Assembly (NCBI GenBank): GCA_020344215.1 | Contig: CP070815.1 | Span: 3,809,471 to 3,873,470, forward strand | Origin: Gemmatimonadota bacterium | GTDB lineage: Bacteria > Gemmatimonadota > Gemmatimonadetes > Palauibacterales > KS3-K002 | Reading direction: 5' to 3' | Length of the DNA: 64,000 bases | Shown here: piece by piece, positions 8,677 to 16,493 of the stretch | Layout: every line of letters begins with the position of its first letter | Position numbering within the stretch: position 1 is the stretch's first letter | Program-made: the position numbers and the translations under genes | The notes under the pieces: generated by a model | What the model was told of the DNA's origin: nothing | The model's database searches: none | The model's input: only the letters and a program-made list of their open reading frames with translations

Positions 8677-9560
8677 TGAAGCGGGCGCTGATCGTCGGGT
8701 GCGGGTATACAGGGATGCATCTGGCGGCGCGGCTCCTGGAGATGGACTTTCGGGTGGTCGGCACGACGCGGAGCGGGTCGCGGGCCGCCGAGCTGGAGTC
8801 GGCGGGTATCGAGCCGCTAGCCGGCGAGCTCAGCGACAAGGAGACTCTACGACGGATCGACAAGCTGGGCCCCGAGGTCGTCGCCTACTTCGTGCCGCCG
8901 CAGGCTCAAGACGATCCGTTGCCTATGGTGTTGGCGGCGACAGCGCGGGCGCCGGTCGAGGCGTTCGTCTATGCGAGCAGCACGTCGGTCTACGGCGATC
9001 GTGGCGGAGATTGGGTTGACGAGATGACGATGGTGCGGCCGGAGACGCCGGAGGCAGAGGCGCGGCAGGCGGCGGAGCGGCAGATCGTCGAGGCGACCTG
9101 GTCGTATCAGACCCGCACGCGGATCTGCCGGATCAGCGGGATATACGGCCCGGGCCGAACGCTCAGGCGGCCGCTGGAAAGTGGGGAATACGTCTTAATA
9201 GAGGGTCACGACACCTGGGTGAACCGGATCCACGTGGACGATCTCGTGAGCGGGCTAATCGCCGCGTGGCAGCGGGGCGGTGATGGCCGGGTGTACAACC
9301 TGGTGGACGCCGAGCCGCATCGGGCCTCGGAGTACGCTAACCTGGCGGCGGACCTGCAGGGTCTGGCGCGGCCGCAGTGGATCGAGCTGTCGGCGGCGGT
9401 GGAGCGTATTGGCAAGGAGCAGCTACGCCGCAAACTGGGCAGCAAGCGTGTGCGGAGCCGACGACTGAAGGACGATCTCAGGGTCGAGTTGCAGTACCCG
9501 ACGTACAGGGACGGTCTTCCCGCGGCGGTGGGCCGGGAGGGGCAGAGCCGGGAGTCCTGA
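8676..9560 (+). CDS. NAD(P)-dependent epimerase, YeeZ-like atypical SDR
   Basis: This is a Rossmann-fold protein beginning ALIVGCGYTGMHLA, a GxGxxG dinucleotide-binding motif at the extreme N-terminus as in the YeeZ group. SSTSVYGDRGG provides the Ser/Tyr region of SDR epimerases, but the catalytic YxxxK is not obvious, typical of atypical SDRs. Length about 294 aa. ATG 8676 overlaps the NUDIX stop; GTG 8673 is an alternative. The substrate cannot be told from sequence. Confidence 0.8.
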   Translation: MKRALIVGCGYTGMHLAARLLEMDFRVVGTTRSGSRAAELESAGIEPLAGELSDKETLRRIDKLGPEVVAYFVPPQAQDDPLPMVLAATARAPVEAFVYASSTSVYGDRGGDWVDEMTMVRPETPEAEARQAAERQIVEATWSYQTRTRICRISGIYGPGRTLRRPLESGEYVLIEGHDTWVNRIHVDDLVSGLIAAWQRGGDGRVYNLVDAEPHRASEYANLAADLQGLARPQWIELSAAVERIGKEQLRRKLGSKRVRSRRLKDDLRVELQYPTYRDGLPAAVGREGQSRES

Positions 9561-9588
9561 GCCGGATCGCCGATAGCGAGGAAGGGGT

Positions 9589-9617
9589 GAAGGGGGCGGC
9601 TCTGTGCTGCCCCCTTC
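9589..9617 (+). terminator. Hairpin after the rsgA-NUDIX-epimerase operon
   Basis: A perfect 9-bp stem, GAAGGGGGC / GCCCCCTTC, with an 11-nt loop lies 29 nt after the epimerase stop. No T-run follows, so it may act as a transcript-stabilising hairpin or a weak terminator. Confidence 0.5.
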
Positions 9618-9843
9618 TCGAGTGGCACCAGGTTTCGCTGCGAGCGTGTGGTAAGGAGGCCCCGGTGCCACCTTTCCTGTGCTCCACTATCCAGACAGAC
9701 GACCGCCCGGCAGCGTTAGCTGAGATGAGCTGCGCGGCGGACCACGCTCTCGGTCGGTGTTTGACGAGCAGGGGGGGACTGATTGAGGACGTGTGCTGGG
9801 TTCCTGCCGGGCATCTGGCTAGTTGCCGCGCGGCGAGAGAAGC

Positions 9844-9873
9844 AAGAAGGGCAGCGTTCGAGCTGCCCTTCTT
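9844..9873 (-). terminator. Terminator hairpin of the Nfu_N-lipoprotein operon
   Basis: A perfect 12-bp stem, AAGAAGGGCAGC / GCTGCCCTTCTT, with a 6-nt loop lies about 35 nt beyond the stop codon of the minus-strand lipoprotein gene. On the minus strand it is followed by a pyrimidine-rich stretch (CTTCTTGCTTCTCT), consistent with an intrinsic terminator. Confidence 0.7.
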
Positions 9874-9907
9874 CGATGCCACTGACGGGGAGACTGGGTT
9901 AGGACCG

Positions 9908-10990
9908 TCAGTCCACCCAGTCGGCGATGAAAATGTTGGTGTCGCCCGGGTTCGCGTTGTAGCGGTTCGAGCCCCAGACGAGCCTGGTGCCGTCGGAGTT
10001 GAACATCGGGAAGCCGTCGAACTCCTCGTGATAGGTGATCCGCTCGAGGCCTGTTCCATCGATGTTGATCATGTAGAGATCGAAGTTGCGGCTGCCGGGC
10101 TCGTGCATGTTGGAGACAAAGACGATGCGCTGGCCGTCGGGGAAGAAATAGGGCGCGAAGTTGGCGGCGCCGTTGTCGGTTAGCTGCCGCTTGTTCGAGC
10201 CGTCGGCATCCATCACGAAGATCTCGAGCTGGCTGGGCCGGATCTGGTCCTCGGCAAGTAGGTCCAGGTAGTCCTGCCGTTCCTCATCGTTCTGCGGATG
10301 ATAGGCTCGGTAGACGATCTTCGTCCCGTCGTACGAGAAGAAGGGGCCGCCGTCGTAGCCCAGCTCACCGGTCAGCTGCGTGACGCCGGTGCCGTCGGCG
10401 TTCATCGTGTAGATCTCGAGGTCGCCGGTCCGCAGCGAGGTGAAGACGATCTTCGAGCCGTCGCGCGAGATGGTCGCCTCGGCGTCGTAGCGCCAGGTGT
10501 CGGTCAGCTGCCGCAGGTTCCTGCCGTCACGGTCGGCGACGAAGATGTCGTACGACGGGTAAAGCGCCCAGACGTAGCCCATCGAGTAGTCGGGCGGCGG
10601 CGGACAGGCCGGGTCGTCGAGGTGCGTCGACGAATACAGAATCCGGTCTCCAGCGGGGAAAAAATACGAGCAGGTGGTGCGGCCGCGGCCGGTACTCACC
10701 AGCTGCATCGCGCCGCCAATCACCGGGATCGTGAAGATCTGATCGCACTGGTACTCACCGTGGGTCGACTGCAGGATGAGCCAGCGGTCGTCGGCTGAGA
10801 AATAGGCCTCAGCGTTCTCGCCGCCGAAAGTCAGCTGCCTGGCGTTAGCCAGGTGGACCTCCTCGGGCAGGGTCAGGCTGGGGGTCTCCTCCTGACCGGC
10901 TTCCTCCTGGGGTGCGCAGGCCGGGGCGAGTACGATTACGAGTACGAGTACGATTACGAGCGCGAGTACGGGATTACGATCGCGGGTCAG
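9908..10990 (-). CDS. TolB-like beta-propeller lipoprotein with apparent CTG start
   Basis: The mature part has WD40-like (PD40) repeats of the type DG-x-x-I-V-F-x-S and D-L-x-I-Y-x-M-N-x-D-G-T-G, forming a TolB-like propeller. The first conventional start (GTG 10723) would remove the N-terminus, but the frame stays open and coding-like upstream: a hydrophobic run rich in VIVLVLVIVL, then APAC as a lipobox, then a short acidic linker. The only sensible start is CTG 10990. It has AAGGAGG 7 nt upstream and overlaps the upstream gene's stop as CTGA. The predicted precursor is 360 aa, probably anchored in the envelope. Its partner is unknown. Confidence 0.8.
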   Translation of the reverse strand: MTRDRNPVLALVIVLVLVIVLAPACAPQEEAGQEETPSLTLPEEVHLANARQLTFGGENAEAYFSADDRWLILQSTHGEYQCDQIFTIPVIGGAMQLVSTGRGRTTCSYFFPAGDRILYSSTHLDDPACPPPPDYSMGYVWALYPSYDIFVADRDGRNLRQLTDTWRYDAEATISRDGSKIVFTSLRTGDLEIYTMNADGTGVTQLTGELGYDGGPFFSYDGTKIVYRAYHPQNDEERQDYLDLLAEDQIRPSQLEIFVMDADGSNKRQLTDNGAANFAPYFFPDGQRIVFVSNMHEPGSRNFDLYMINIDGTGLERITYHEEFDGFPMFNSDGTRLVWGSNRYNANPGDTNIFIADWVD

Positions 10991-11262
10991 GATAGGGCCT
11001 CCTTTATAGCGTTTTCGATTTGCGGGACAAGTGCCTCCCAGTCGGCGGACTCTGCCTTGGTGACGGTGACGAAGTCCTCAGCGACGAGGAGCGACTCGAC
11101 GCCGTCGATCTCGAAGAGCGTCCTGGCGAGGCGGTCGCCTGCGGCCGCTGCGGGGTCGAAGTAGGACCGGCTGGTACCGCCCTCGACGAGCGTTCGATCG
11201 ACCGTGAATTTGGCCGCATTGGGATTGGGTGTACCCTGAACGGTGATGCTCGGGTCCGACAT
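10987..11262 (-). CDS. Stand-alone Nfu_N domain protein
   Basis: The protein (91 aa) matches the N-terminal domain of Nfu/NifU Fe-S carriers: TPNPNAAKFTVDRTL near the start and the end of a compact alpha/beta domain with FEIDGVESLLVAEDFVTV. The C-terminal NifU domain with its Cys-x-x-Cys cluster ligand is absent, and the protein has no cysteine at all. AAGGAGAG precedes ATG 11262. It is first in a two-gene operon with the TolB-like lipoprotein, whose start overlaps its stop. Function without the Cys domain is unknown. Confidence 0.88.
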   Translation of the reverse strand: MSDPSITVQGTPNPNAAKFTVDRTLVEGGTSRSYFDPAAAAGDRLARTLFEIDGVESLLVAEDFVTVTKAESADWEALVPQIENAIKEALS

Positions 11263-11317
11263 GACCCTCTCCTTTCGCTCCCCGAGAGACCGATGGGACG
11301 GCCGGGAAGTTAATCGC

Positions 11318-12667
11318 TCAGGCGTCAGCGAGACAGTCCTCCAGGGCCGCCAGGGCGAAGTCGAGCTGCTCCTCGCTAATGGTCAGAGGCGGTGACAGCT
11401 CGAGGACGCCGTCCCCGGCCAGCAGGATCAGGCCGCGCCGCAGGGCCGCGGCTACGACGCGGACCGCGCGCTCGGGATCCGGCCGGGCCTCCGGCTCGCG
11501 GATGAGCTCGATCGCCGTCAGGAGACCGCGGCCCCGGGCGTCACCGACGAACGGGAACCGGGCGCGCAACCCCTCCAGCCGCTCGAGGACGACTGCCCCC
11601 AGCCGGTCCGCGCGGTCCACCAGGCGGCGCTCCTCGATCTCGTCGATCTGTGCGAGTGCGGCGGCACAGCCGAGGGGGTGGCCGAGAAACGTGCTGGTGT
11701 GCATGGCCTCGCCGCCGCTGGCGGGCCAGGCGGCCATGACCTCCGGACGCCCGATGCAGGCGGAGACGGGCAGGGCGCCGGTCAGCGCCTTGCCGACGCA
11801 AAGGATGTCGGGGACGACGTCCTCATGCTGGCAGGCGAACCAGCGGCCGGTGCGGCCGAAGCCGGTGTAGACCTCGTCGAAGATGAGGACGAGGCCGCGA
11901 GCGTCGCACAGCTGACGCAGCCCACGCAGGAAGCCGTCGGGCGGTACGACGATGCCACCACGCCCGAGGATGGGCTCAACGATGATGGCGCCGATCCGGT
12001 CGTCGCAATCGAGCTCCTCGGTGACGGCGGCTAGGGTGGCACCGGCCAGGTCGCTCCGGTTCGCCAGTTCCGGATCGGGCCGGTAGGGGTCCGGGAACGG
12101 GACGCGTGCCACCGGGACCCCTAACTGGTCCTCGAACGGTCCGCGGAAGAACTCGCCGTCGGTCACGGCGAGGGCGCCGTAGGTGAGGCCGTGGTAGGCG
12201 CCGCGGAAGCAGAGGACGCCGGGCCGACCGCTGGCAAGCCGTGCGGTCTTGAGCGCCGACTCGACCGCCTCGGAGCCTGAGCTGGCGAGCACCGTCTGGC
12301 TCAAGTCGCCCGGCGCTATCTGCGCGAGTCGCTCCAGTAATCGGACCTTGATCTCCGGTGGGTGGACATCGCCCATGCCGTGAGCGAGGAGGTCGAGCTG
12401 TCTCTTGACGGCCTCGGTTACACGCGGGTTGCGTTGGCCGGCGGCGGCGACGCCGAAGCCCGCCGTGAGGTCTATATAGATGTTGCCGTCGACGTCGAGG
12501 ACGTTGGCACCGAGCGCCTCGCGCCAGAAGACGGGGAATTCGTCGGATACGAAGGTGACGTTGGGCGACTCGTAGCGGCGCAGCAAGGTAGCGAGCCTGC
12601 GCGACTCGGGCCCGGGAGGTGTGACGGTGATGCGGGGCAGCAGGTCACCCGCTGACAGCTCGGACAT
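11318..12667 (-). CDS. Class III PLP-dependent aminotransferase
   Basis: This is a fold-type I class III aminotransferase (GabT/ornithine aminotransferase group). The glycine-rich phosphate-binding block is SSGSEAVESALKTAR, the aspartate sits in LIFDEVYTGFGRTGR and the Schiff-base lysine in VGKALTGALPVSA. ATG 12667 gives 449 aa; the longer frame to 12790 adds arginine-rich sequence antisense to thyX. The amino donor and acceptor cannot be assigned. It lies 22 nt after thyX on the same strand. Confidence 0.9.
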   Translation of the reverse strand: MSELSAGDLLPRITVTPPGPESRRLATLLRRYESPNVTFVSDEFPVFWREALGANVLDVDGNIYIDLTAGFGVAAAGQRNPRVTEAVKRQLDLLAHGMGDVHPPEIKVRLLERLAQIAPGDLSQTVLASSGSEAVESALKTARLASGRPGVLCFRGAYHGLTYGALAVTDGEFFRGPFEDQLGVPVARVPFPDPYRPDPELANRSDLAGATLAAVTEELDCDDRIGAIIVEPILGRGGIVVPPDGFLRGLRQLCDARGLVLIFDEVYTGFGRTGRWFACQHEDVVPDILCVGKALTGALPVSACIGRPEVMAAWPASGGEAMHTSTFLGHPLGCAAALAQIDEIEERRLVDRADRLGAVVLERLEGLRARFPFVGDARGRGLLTAIELIREPEARPDPERAVRVVAAALRRGLILLAGDGVLELSPPLTISEEQLDFALAALEDCLADA

Positions 12668-12689
12668 GGCAAGTGGGATTCGCCCGGCG

Positions 12690-13472
12690 CTACACCTTGC
12701 TGTGGGTGACTTCGGCGGTCTGCGTCCCATCGTCGAGCGGCCTGATAGCGAAGTCGCCGAATATCTCAGGCGCCTCGTTCTGAAGCACAAGGAGTGTGGC
12801 GATGGCGAGCTTGCGGATCTCGGCGTCGGCGGCGGGTGAACCGCGTAGCTCTATAAAATGACGCCAGGCGCGGGCGTTGGCGGTGACGACGATCTTGGTT
12901 TCGGCCGAGTTGGGTAGCACGGCGCGTGCAGCCTGGCGGGCACGCTTTCGCCGCATCGTCGCCTTCGGCTCATCGGCCACCTGCTCGGTGACCTGGGCGA
13001 GCAGCTTGCGGTAGTGCTCGAGCGAGGTTTCGCACGCCCGTTGCCAGATGTCGAAGGCGGGTGTGCCCTCGTCGATCTCCGGGGGCAGCACGAAGGCGAT
13101 CTCCGACTCATCGACGAAGCGCTGTGAGAGCTGAGAGTAGGCGAAGCCGGCGCGGTGACGGACCAGCTCGTGGGTCAGCGCCCGCGAGATACCCTCGAAC
13201 AGGAAGGTAAAGACCGCATGCTCGAGCACGCTGCCGTGTTTTACCGCCAGCAGGTTCGCTATGTATTCCTTGTTGGTGGTGCGGCCCTCGATCGTCTTGT
13301 GGCCGCCGCCGACCCCGGACTCCTTTCCGAAGCTCAGGTAGCAGAGCCGGCCGGCGAACTCGACGAGTTGTTGCGCATCGACCTCGGTGTCGCTCTGCCA
13401 GTCGATATCCGGATGTCCCAGGTACTGCTGCCGGGCCAATAGTGTGACCTTCGGATCGCGAATGATCTGCAT
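12690..13472 (-). CDS. thyX: FAD-dependent thymidylate synthase ThyX
   Basis: ThyX makes dTMP from dUMP using FAD and folate. The signature RHR-x7/8-S is visible in ELVRHRAGFAYSQLSQRF, here with eight residues between RHR and Ser. Other family parts: HGSVLEHAVFTF near residue 85 and a C-terminal KATMRRKRARQAARAVLP helix. I chose ATG 13472, preceded by GAAGG, giving 260 aa; a TTG 13502 start is possible. ThyA was not seen in the window. Confidence 0.95.
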   Translation of the reverse strand: MQIIRDPKVTLLARQQYLGHPDIDWQSDTEVDAQQLVEFAGRLCYLSFGKESGVGGGHKTIEGRTTNKEYIANLLAVKHGSVLEHAVFTFLFEGISRALTHELVRHRAGFAYSQLSQRFVDESEIAFVLPPEIDEGTPAFDIWQRACETSLEHYRKLLAQVTEQVADEPKATMRRKRARQAARAVLPNSAETKIVVTANARAWRHFIELRGSPAADAEIRKLAIATLLVLQNEAPEIFGDFAIRPLDDGTQTAEVTHSKV

Positions 13473-13524
13473 CACAGCCTTCGAGTTGAGGGTTAGGACC
13501 AACGGAACACGTCGCGACGGCCTG

Positions 13525-13938
13525 TCACCGCCGCCGCCACCAACCGGTCAGCAACAGACCGATGGCGACGCCGGCGATGGCGCTCAGCCAGAGCTCCCGG
13601 CGCCCGGGCAGCGTGAGCCGTGAAATGGACGGCGAGGCGGCCGGCTGGGGCTCGGGTGCCGGCGGTGGGGCCGCGGGGGCCTCGTCCGCCGCGATCTCTG
13701 CCACCGCACCGCACTCGGGGCAGCGGCCGCGACCTGCCTCCCGATCGCTCCGGCTGCTGAAGGTCAGTGGCTCGCCGCACTCTGGGCATTCCACATCGAG
13801 GCGGAGCGGCTCGATGAGCGCGTAGAACTTCGAGCGCGAGACGCTCAGCTGCTCGGCCAGGTGGCCGGCGGCCTTGCTGGTACCCCAGTAGAGCTGGTTG
13901 GCTTTGGCCGCGAGGCGGCCGCCGTTCGTATCTGCCAT
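13525..13938 (-). CDS. HTH plus zinc-ribbon protein with C-terminal membrane anchor
   Basis: An unusual 137-aa protein, not assigned to a named family. Residues about 15-48 look like a helix-turn-helix (AAGHLAEQLSVSRSKFYAL). Two Cys-x-x-Cys pairs follow (CPECGEPL and CPECGAVA), forming a zinc ribbon. Then comes a Pro/Ala-rich linker and a C-terminal transmembrane helix (LWLSAIAGVAIGLLLTGWW) ending in Arg-Arg-Arg. The cytoplasmic part could bind DNA or another protein while tethered to the membrane. ATG 13938 is preferred; upstream sequence overlaps a divergent gene. Confidence 0.7.
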   Translation of the reverse strand: MADTNGGRLAAKANQLYWGTSKAAGHLAEQLSVSRSKFYALIEPLRLDVECPECGEPLTFSSRSDREAGRGRCPECGAVAEIAADEAPAAPPPAPEPQPAASPSISRLTLPGRRELWLSAIAGVAIGLLLTGWWRRR

Positions 13939-14034
13939 AGGCTTAACCCAAACGAGCGATTGGTTGTGCCGACGTGCTGTCGCTCGCCCGCCAATGTAAG
14001 TTGGGCGTACTGGCGGGGGCAAACTGGAGGTCGC

Positions 14035-14328
14035 ATGTCCGGGACAGCAAAGCTGAGAGTGGTCCGCGCCATCGTGAGGCCCGACCGGCGCGGCGACTAC
14101 CTGGAACGTTGGCGGAAGTACACCGAGGCGGCGCGAGCTGCGGGCGCCCAGGTCCGGCTGTTCGAGGACCAGGTACTGCCGGGCCGGTTCCTCGAGTTCA
14201 CGGAGCACAAGGCGGCGAAGGGGATGGAGGGGAGGCTGGAGGCGGCGTTTCGGGAGACGGACGTGAAGGGCGCGTGTGTGCGTCGGGAAGGGGAGGAAGT
14301 GCTGTACAGGGCGGTGGAGGTTCAGTGA
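14035..14328 (+). CDS. Small protein, possible ABM-like dimeric alpha/beta barrel
   Basis: The 97-aa protein starts with a beta strand (LRVVRAIVRPDRRGDYLERW) followed by a helix and further strands, the pattern of dimeric alpha/beta-barrel (ABM or EthD-like) proteins. No catalytic motif is recognised, so the assignment is tentative. GGAGG lies 4 nt before ATG 14035. The stop codon TGA is supplied by the first word of the intergenic repeat that follows. Confidence 0.6.
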   Translation: MSGTAKLRVVRAIVRPDRRGDYLERWRKYTEAARAAGAQVRLFEDQVLPGRFLEFTEHKAAKGMEGRLEAAFRETDVKGACVRREGEEVLYRAVEVQ

Positions 14329-14437
14329 TCAGTGATCGGTAATCGGTAATCAGTAACTGCAACACTGGCTATGGCCGCAGATGCCTGCGAACTCGCGACC
14401 ACTGATCACCGGGTACTGATTACTGATCACTGACTAC
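14323..14437. repeat. Inverted repeat built of GATCAGTGATC words
   Basis: The left arm (TCAGTGATCAGTGATCGGTAATC and onward, to about 14357) and right arm (ACTGATTACTGATCACTGA, about 14414-14434) are complementary, separated by a unique spacer. It sits between two convergent genes and contains the stop codon of the upstream one. Related copies lie at 56942-57048 and 57585-57662. Confidence 0.75.
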
Positions 14438-14497
14438 TGCTTAGCTGGCCGGGGAGCCCAGACCGGAAGCAACGTGCCCTACGCTGGACGGAGCGAA

Positions 14498-14752
14498 CTA
14501 CCAGCTATAGACCGTCCACCGCCGACACTCCGCGCTCGTGCAGACGATGCGTACGCGAAATGGGGAGCCGGTCGTGGGCGGGCCTTGATGGGCCTCCACC
14601 AGGCGGGCGGTCTTGGCCCCGCAGACGGGGCAAGGGGGCTCGCCGCCGGGGATCGGGTTCTCACGGTCGGCGCGCTCGAGTTCGGCGGCCTGCGCGGCCT
14701 CGAAGAGCGGCCCGGGTTCGTAGACGGGACCGGAGTTGTTCGGATTTTTCAT
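14498..14752 (-). CDS. Small zinc-ribbon protein of unknown function (84 aa)
   Basis: Not recognised as a named family. The C-terminal half has CPVCGAKT and a second pair Cys-Thr-Ser-Ala-Glu-Cys, together a probable zinc-binding ribbon. The N-terminal half is acidic and helical (LFEAAQAAELERADREN). There is no signal peptide or membrane helix. It starts at ATG 14752, 22 bp from the divergent class V aminotransferase start. Compositional fit to coding sequence supports it as real. Confidence 0.6.
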   Translation of the reverse strand: MKNPNNSGPVYEPGPLFEAAQAAELERADRENPIPGGEPPCPVCGAKTARLVEAHQGPPTTGSPFRVRIVCTSAECRRWTVYSW

Positions 14753-14774
14753 ATGTGACGAGCCGTGTTTTGCG

Positions 14775-15920
14775 ATGCCTGATTCGGAACTTTACGAGCT
14801 TACCGAGCGCTACCGCCCGGAGTTCCCGATCTTCCGGCTGGCGACTTACCTGAACTCGTGCTCGCTCGGCGCGCTGTCGGGTCGGTCGCGAGCGGCGCTC
14901 ATGGAGTTCGCCGACCTCTGGGACCGCCGGGGCGCGTCGGCGTGGTACGAGCGCTGGCTGGGCGCGTGCGACGAACTGCGCGGCGCCTTCGCCAGACTGG
15001 TTGGGGCCGATGCGAGCGAGACGGCCCTGGCGCCGAGCATCTCGGCGGCGCTCTCGTCGATCGTGAGCGCCATCGACTTCGGCGTCCGCCCGAAGGTGGT
15101 GACCACGGATCTCGATTTCCCGACGGTCATCTACCAGTTCCTGGCGCGACGTGACCTCGGGGTCGAGGTGATGGTGCTGCGCTCCCCGGACGGTGTGAGC
15201 GTACCGCTCGAATCGTTCGCCGAGGCGCTGGACGAGCGCACGGCCCTGGTGGCGACGTCCCACGTCTACTTCACCACGGGCGCCATTCAGGACGTGGCCG
15301 GACTGGCGCGGCTCGCCCACGAGCAGGGCGCGCTCTGCTTGATCGACGCGTACCAATCTACGGGGCAGCTTCCGGTTGATGCCAGGGAGCTTGGTGTCGA
15401 CTTCCTGCTCAGCGGGGCGCTGAAGTGGCTGCTAGGGGGAGCCGGGCTGGCCTACGTGTACGTGAGGGGGCGGCTGATCGAGGGGCTCAAGCCGACGGCG
15501 GTCAGCTGGTTCGGCGTAGAGAACCAGTTCGGCTTCGACCCGAACGCCTTCGAGCTGCGGGGTGACGCGCGGCGCTTCGAGTTGGGCACGCCAGCGGTGC
15601 CGACGGTGTACACGGCGCTGGCCGGGCTGGAGTTGGTGGAGGAGATCGGGGTGGAGCGGATCCGCAGGCGGGTCTCCTCGCTGACGGAGCACCTGCTGGA
15701 GCGGGCGGTGGCCGCAGGGTTCGCGGTGCGCGGCGCCGCGGACCCCGAGGAGCGGTCGGGTATTGTGATGATCGAGCACCGGGAGCCGGCGGCGGCGGTG
15801 CAGCGGCTGATGGATGCCGGCGTGATCGTCGATCACAGGCCGGGCGCGGTCCGCATCTCGCCGCATTTCTACAACACGACGGAGGACAGCGAGAAGGCAA
15901 TTCGGATCCTGGTCGGCTGA
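14775..15920 (+). CDS. Class V PLP-dependent aminotransferase family protein (kynureninase-like)
   Basis: This is a fold-type I PLP enzyme of the class V group (kynureninase, selenocysteine lyase, isopenicillin-N epimerase). The PLP aspartate region is ALCLIDAYQSTGQLPVD and the Schiff-base lysine is in LLSGALKWLLGGAG. The tail FYNTTEDSEKAI is typical of the group. ATG 14775 gives 381 aa. The substrate is not assignable: the active-site Cys of desulfurases is not evident, and LNSCSLGALS near the start resembles kynureninase-like enzymes. Confidence 0.85.
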   Translation: MPDSELYELTERYRPEFPIFRLATYLNSCSLGALSGRSRAALMEFADLWDRRGASAWYERWLGACDELRGAFARLVGADASETALAPSISAALSSIVSAIDFGVRPKVVTTDLDFPTVIYQFLARRDLGVEVMVLRSPDGVSVPLESFAEALDERTALVATSHVYFTTGAIQDVAGLARLAHEQGALCLIDAYQSTGQLPVDARELGVDFLLSGALKWLLGGAGLAYVYVRGRLIEGLKPTAVSWFGVENQFGFDPNAFELRGDARRFELGTPAVPTVYTALAGLELVEEIGVERIRRRVSSLTEHLLERAVAAGFAVRGAADPEERSGIVMIEHREPAAAVQRLMDAGVIVDHRPGAVRISPHFYNTTEDSEKAIRILVG

Positions 15921-16013
15921 GGGGGGTAGCTTTTGTCGGCCCCGAGAACGCCTGGTTGATGAGAGGAGGGTGGGCTGGTAGGTTGTCGGCTTTCGCTGCT
16001 CAGGAGAATCCCA

Positions 16014-16442
16014 ATGCCCCAATACTTCACGGTCGAAGAGGCGAACAGAGCGCTGCCGCAGGTGCGGCGGCTCGTCACCGATATCGTCGCCGCCCACGGC
16101 GAGCGCGCGGAGCGTATAAAGGAGTACGGGCACCTCGACCACGATCTGGAATCGATGAAGAGCCGGCGTCTGGAGCTGGACGAGCAGCTACGAGACCTGA
16201 CCGACCAGATCAACGGCTTCATCGAGGAGCTGGATAGGATCGGTGCGGTGTTCAAGGGCTTCGAGCCCGGGCTGGCCGACTTCTACGCCATGATGGATGA
16301 CCGCGAGATCTCCCTCTGCTGGAAGCTGGGTGAGTCGCAGATCGACTACTGGCACGAGGTGGAGGCGATCTGCGAGGCTCGGCAACTGTTGCCCGGGCAT
16401 GTGGTAGCGGAAGAAGATGAAGATGAAGATGCGGAAGACTAG
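16014..16442 (+). CDS. DUF2203 family protein
   Basis: The opening YFTVEEANRALPQVRRLV and the block LCWKLGESQIDYWHE near the C-terminus are hallmarks of DUF2203, a small soluble family of unknown function. The middle is a long charged helix likely to form a coiled coil (residues about 30-75). The tail is a run of Glu/Asp. It has 142 aa. It lies 50 nt upstream of the aconitase-like gene on the same strand. Confidence 0.88.
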   Translation: MPQYFTVEEANRALPQVRRLVTDIVAAHGERAERIKEYGHLDHDLESMKSRRLELDEQLRDLTDQINGFIEELDRIGAVFKGFEPGLADFYAMMDDREISLCWKLGESQIDYWHEVEAICEARQLLPGHVVAEEDEDEDAED

Positions 16443-16493
16443 TCTCCATCTCCACCTTGAGATGATGACTTGGATGTGATGACGGAGATAGGG

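Larger units (their letters stand above)
9561..9907. other. Non-coding gap between two convergent operons, hairpin-rich
   Basis: No convincing gene on either strand. The segment carries two strong hairpins (listed separately) at its two ends and an 8-bp inverted repeat GTGGCACC / GGTGCCAC at about 9622-9629 and 9665-9672. The likely role is transcription termination for both flanking operons. Confidence 0.6.

Noticed and set aside
9600..9680. T-box-like riboswitch on the minus strand
   Set aside because: Only the short GGTGGCACC core fits; the rest of the T-box structure is not evident, and no minus-strand gene lies downstream.
9652..9905. Plus-strand GTG frame after a perfect TAAGGAGG
   Set aside because: The frame has no family-like sequence and runs into the antisense of the TolB-like gene; the motif is probably chance.
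10853..11164. Plus-strand frame with Glu-Tyr-Asp-Tyr repeats
   Set aside because: It is the antisense of the lipoprotein signal peptide (codons for Val/Ile/Leu) and has no family match.
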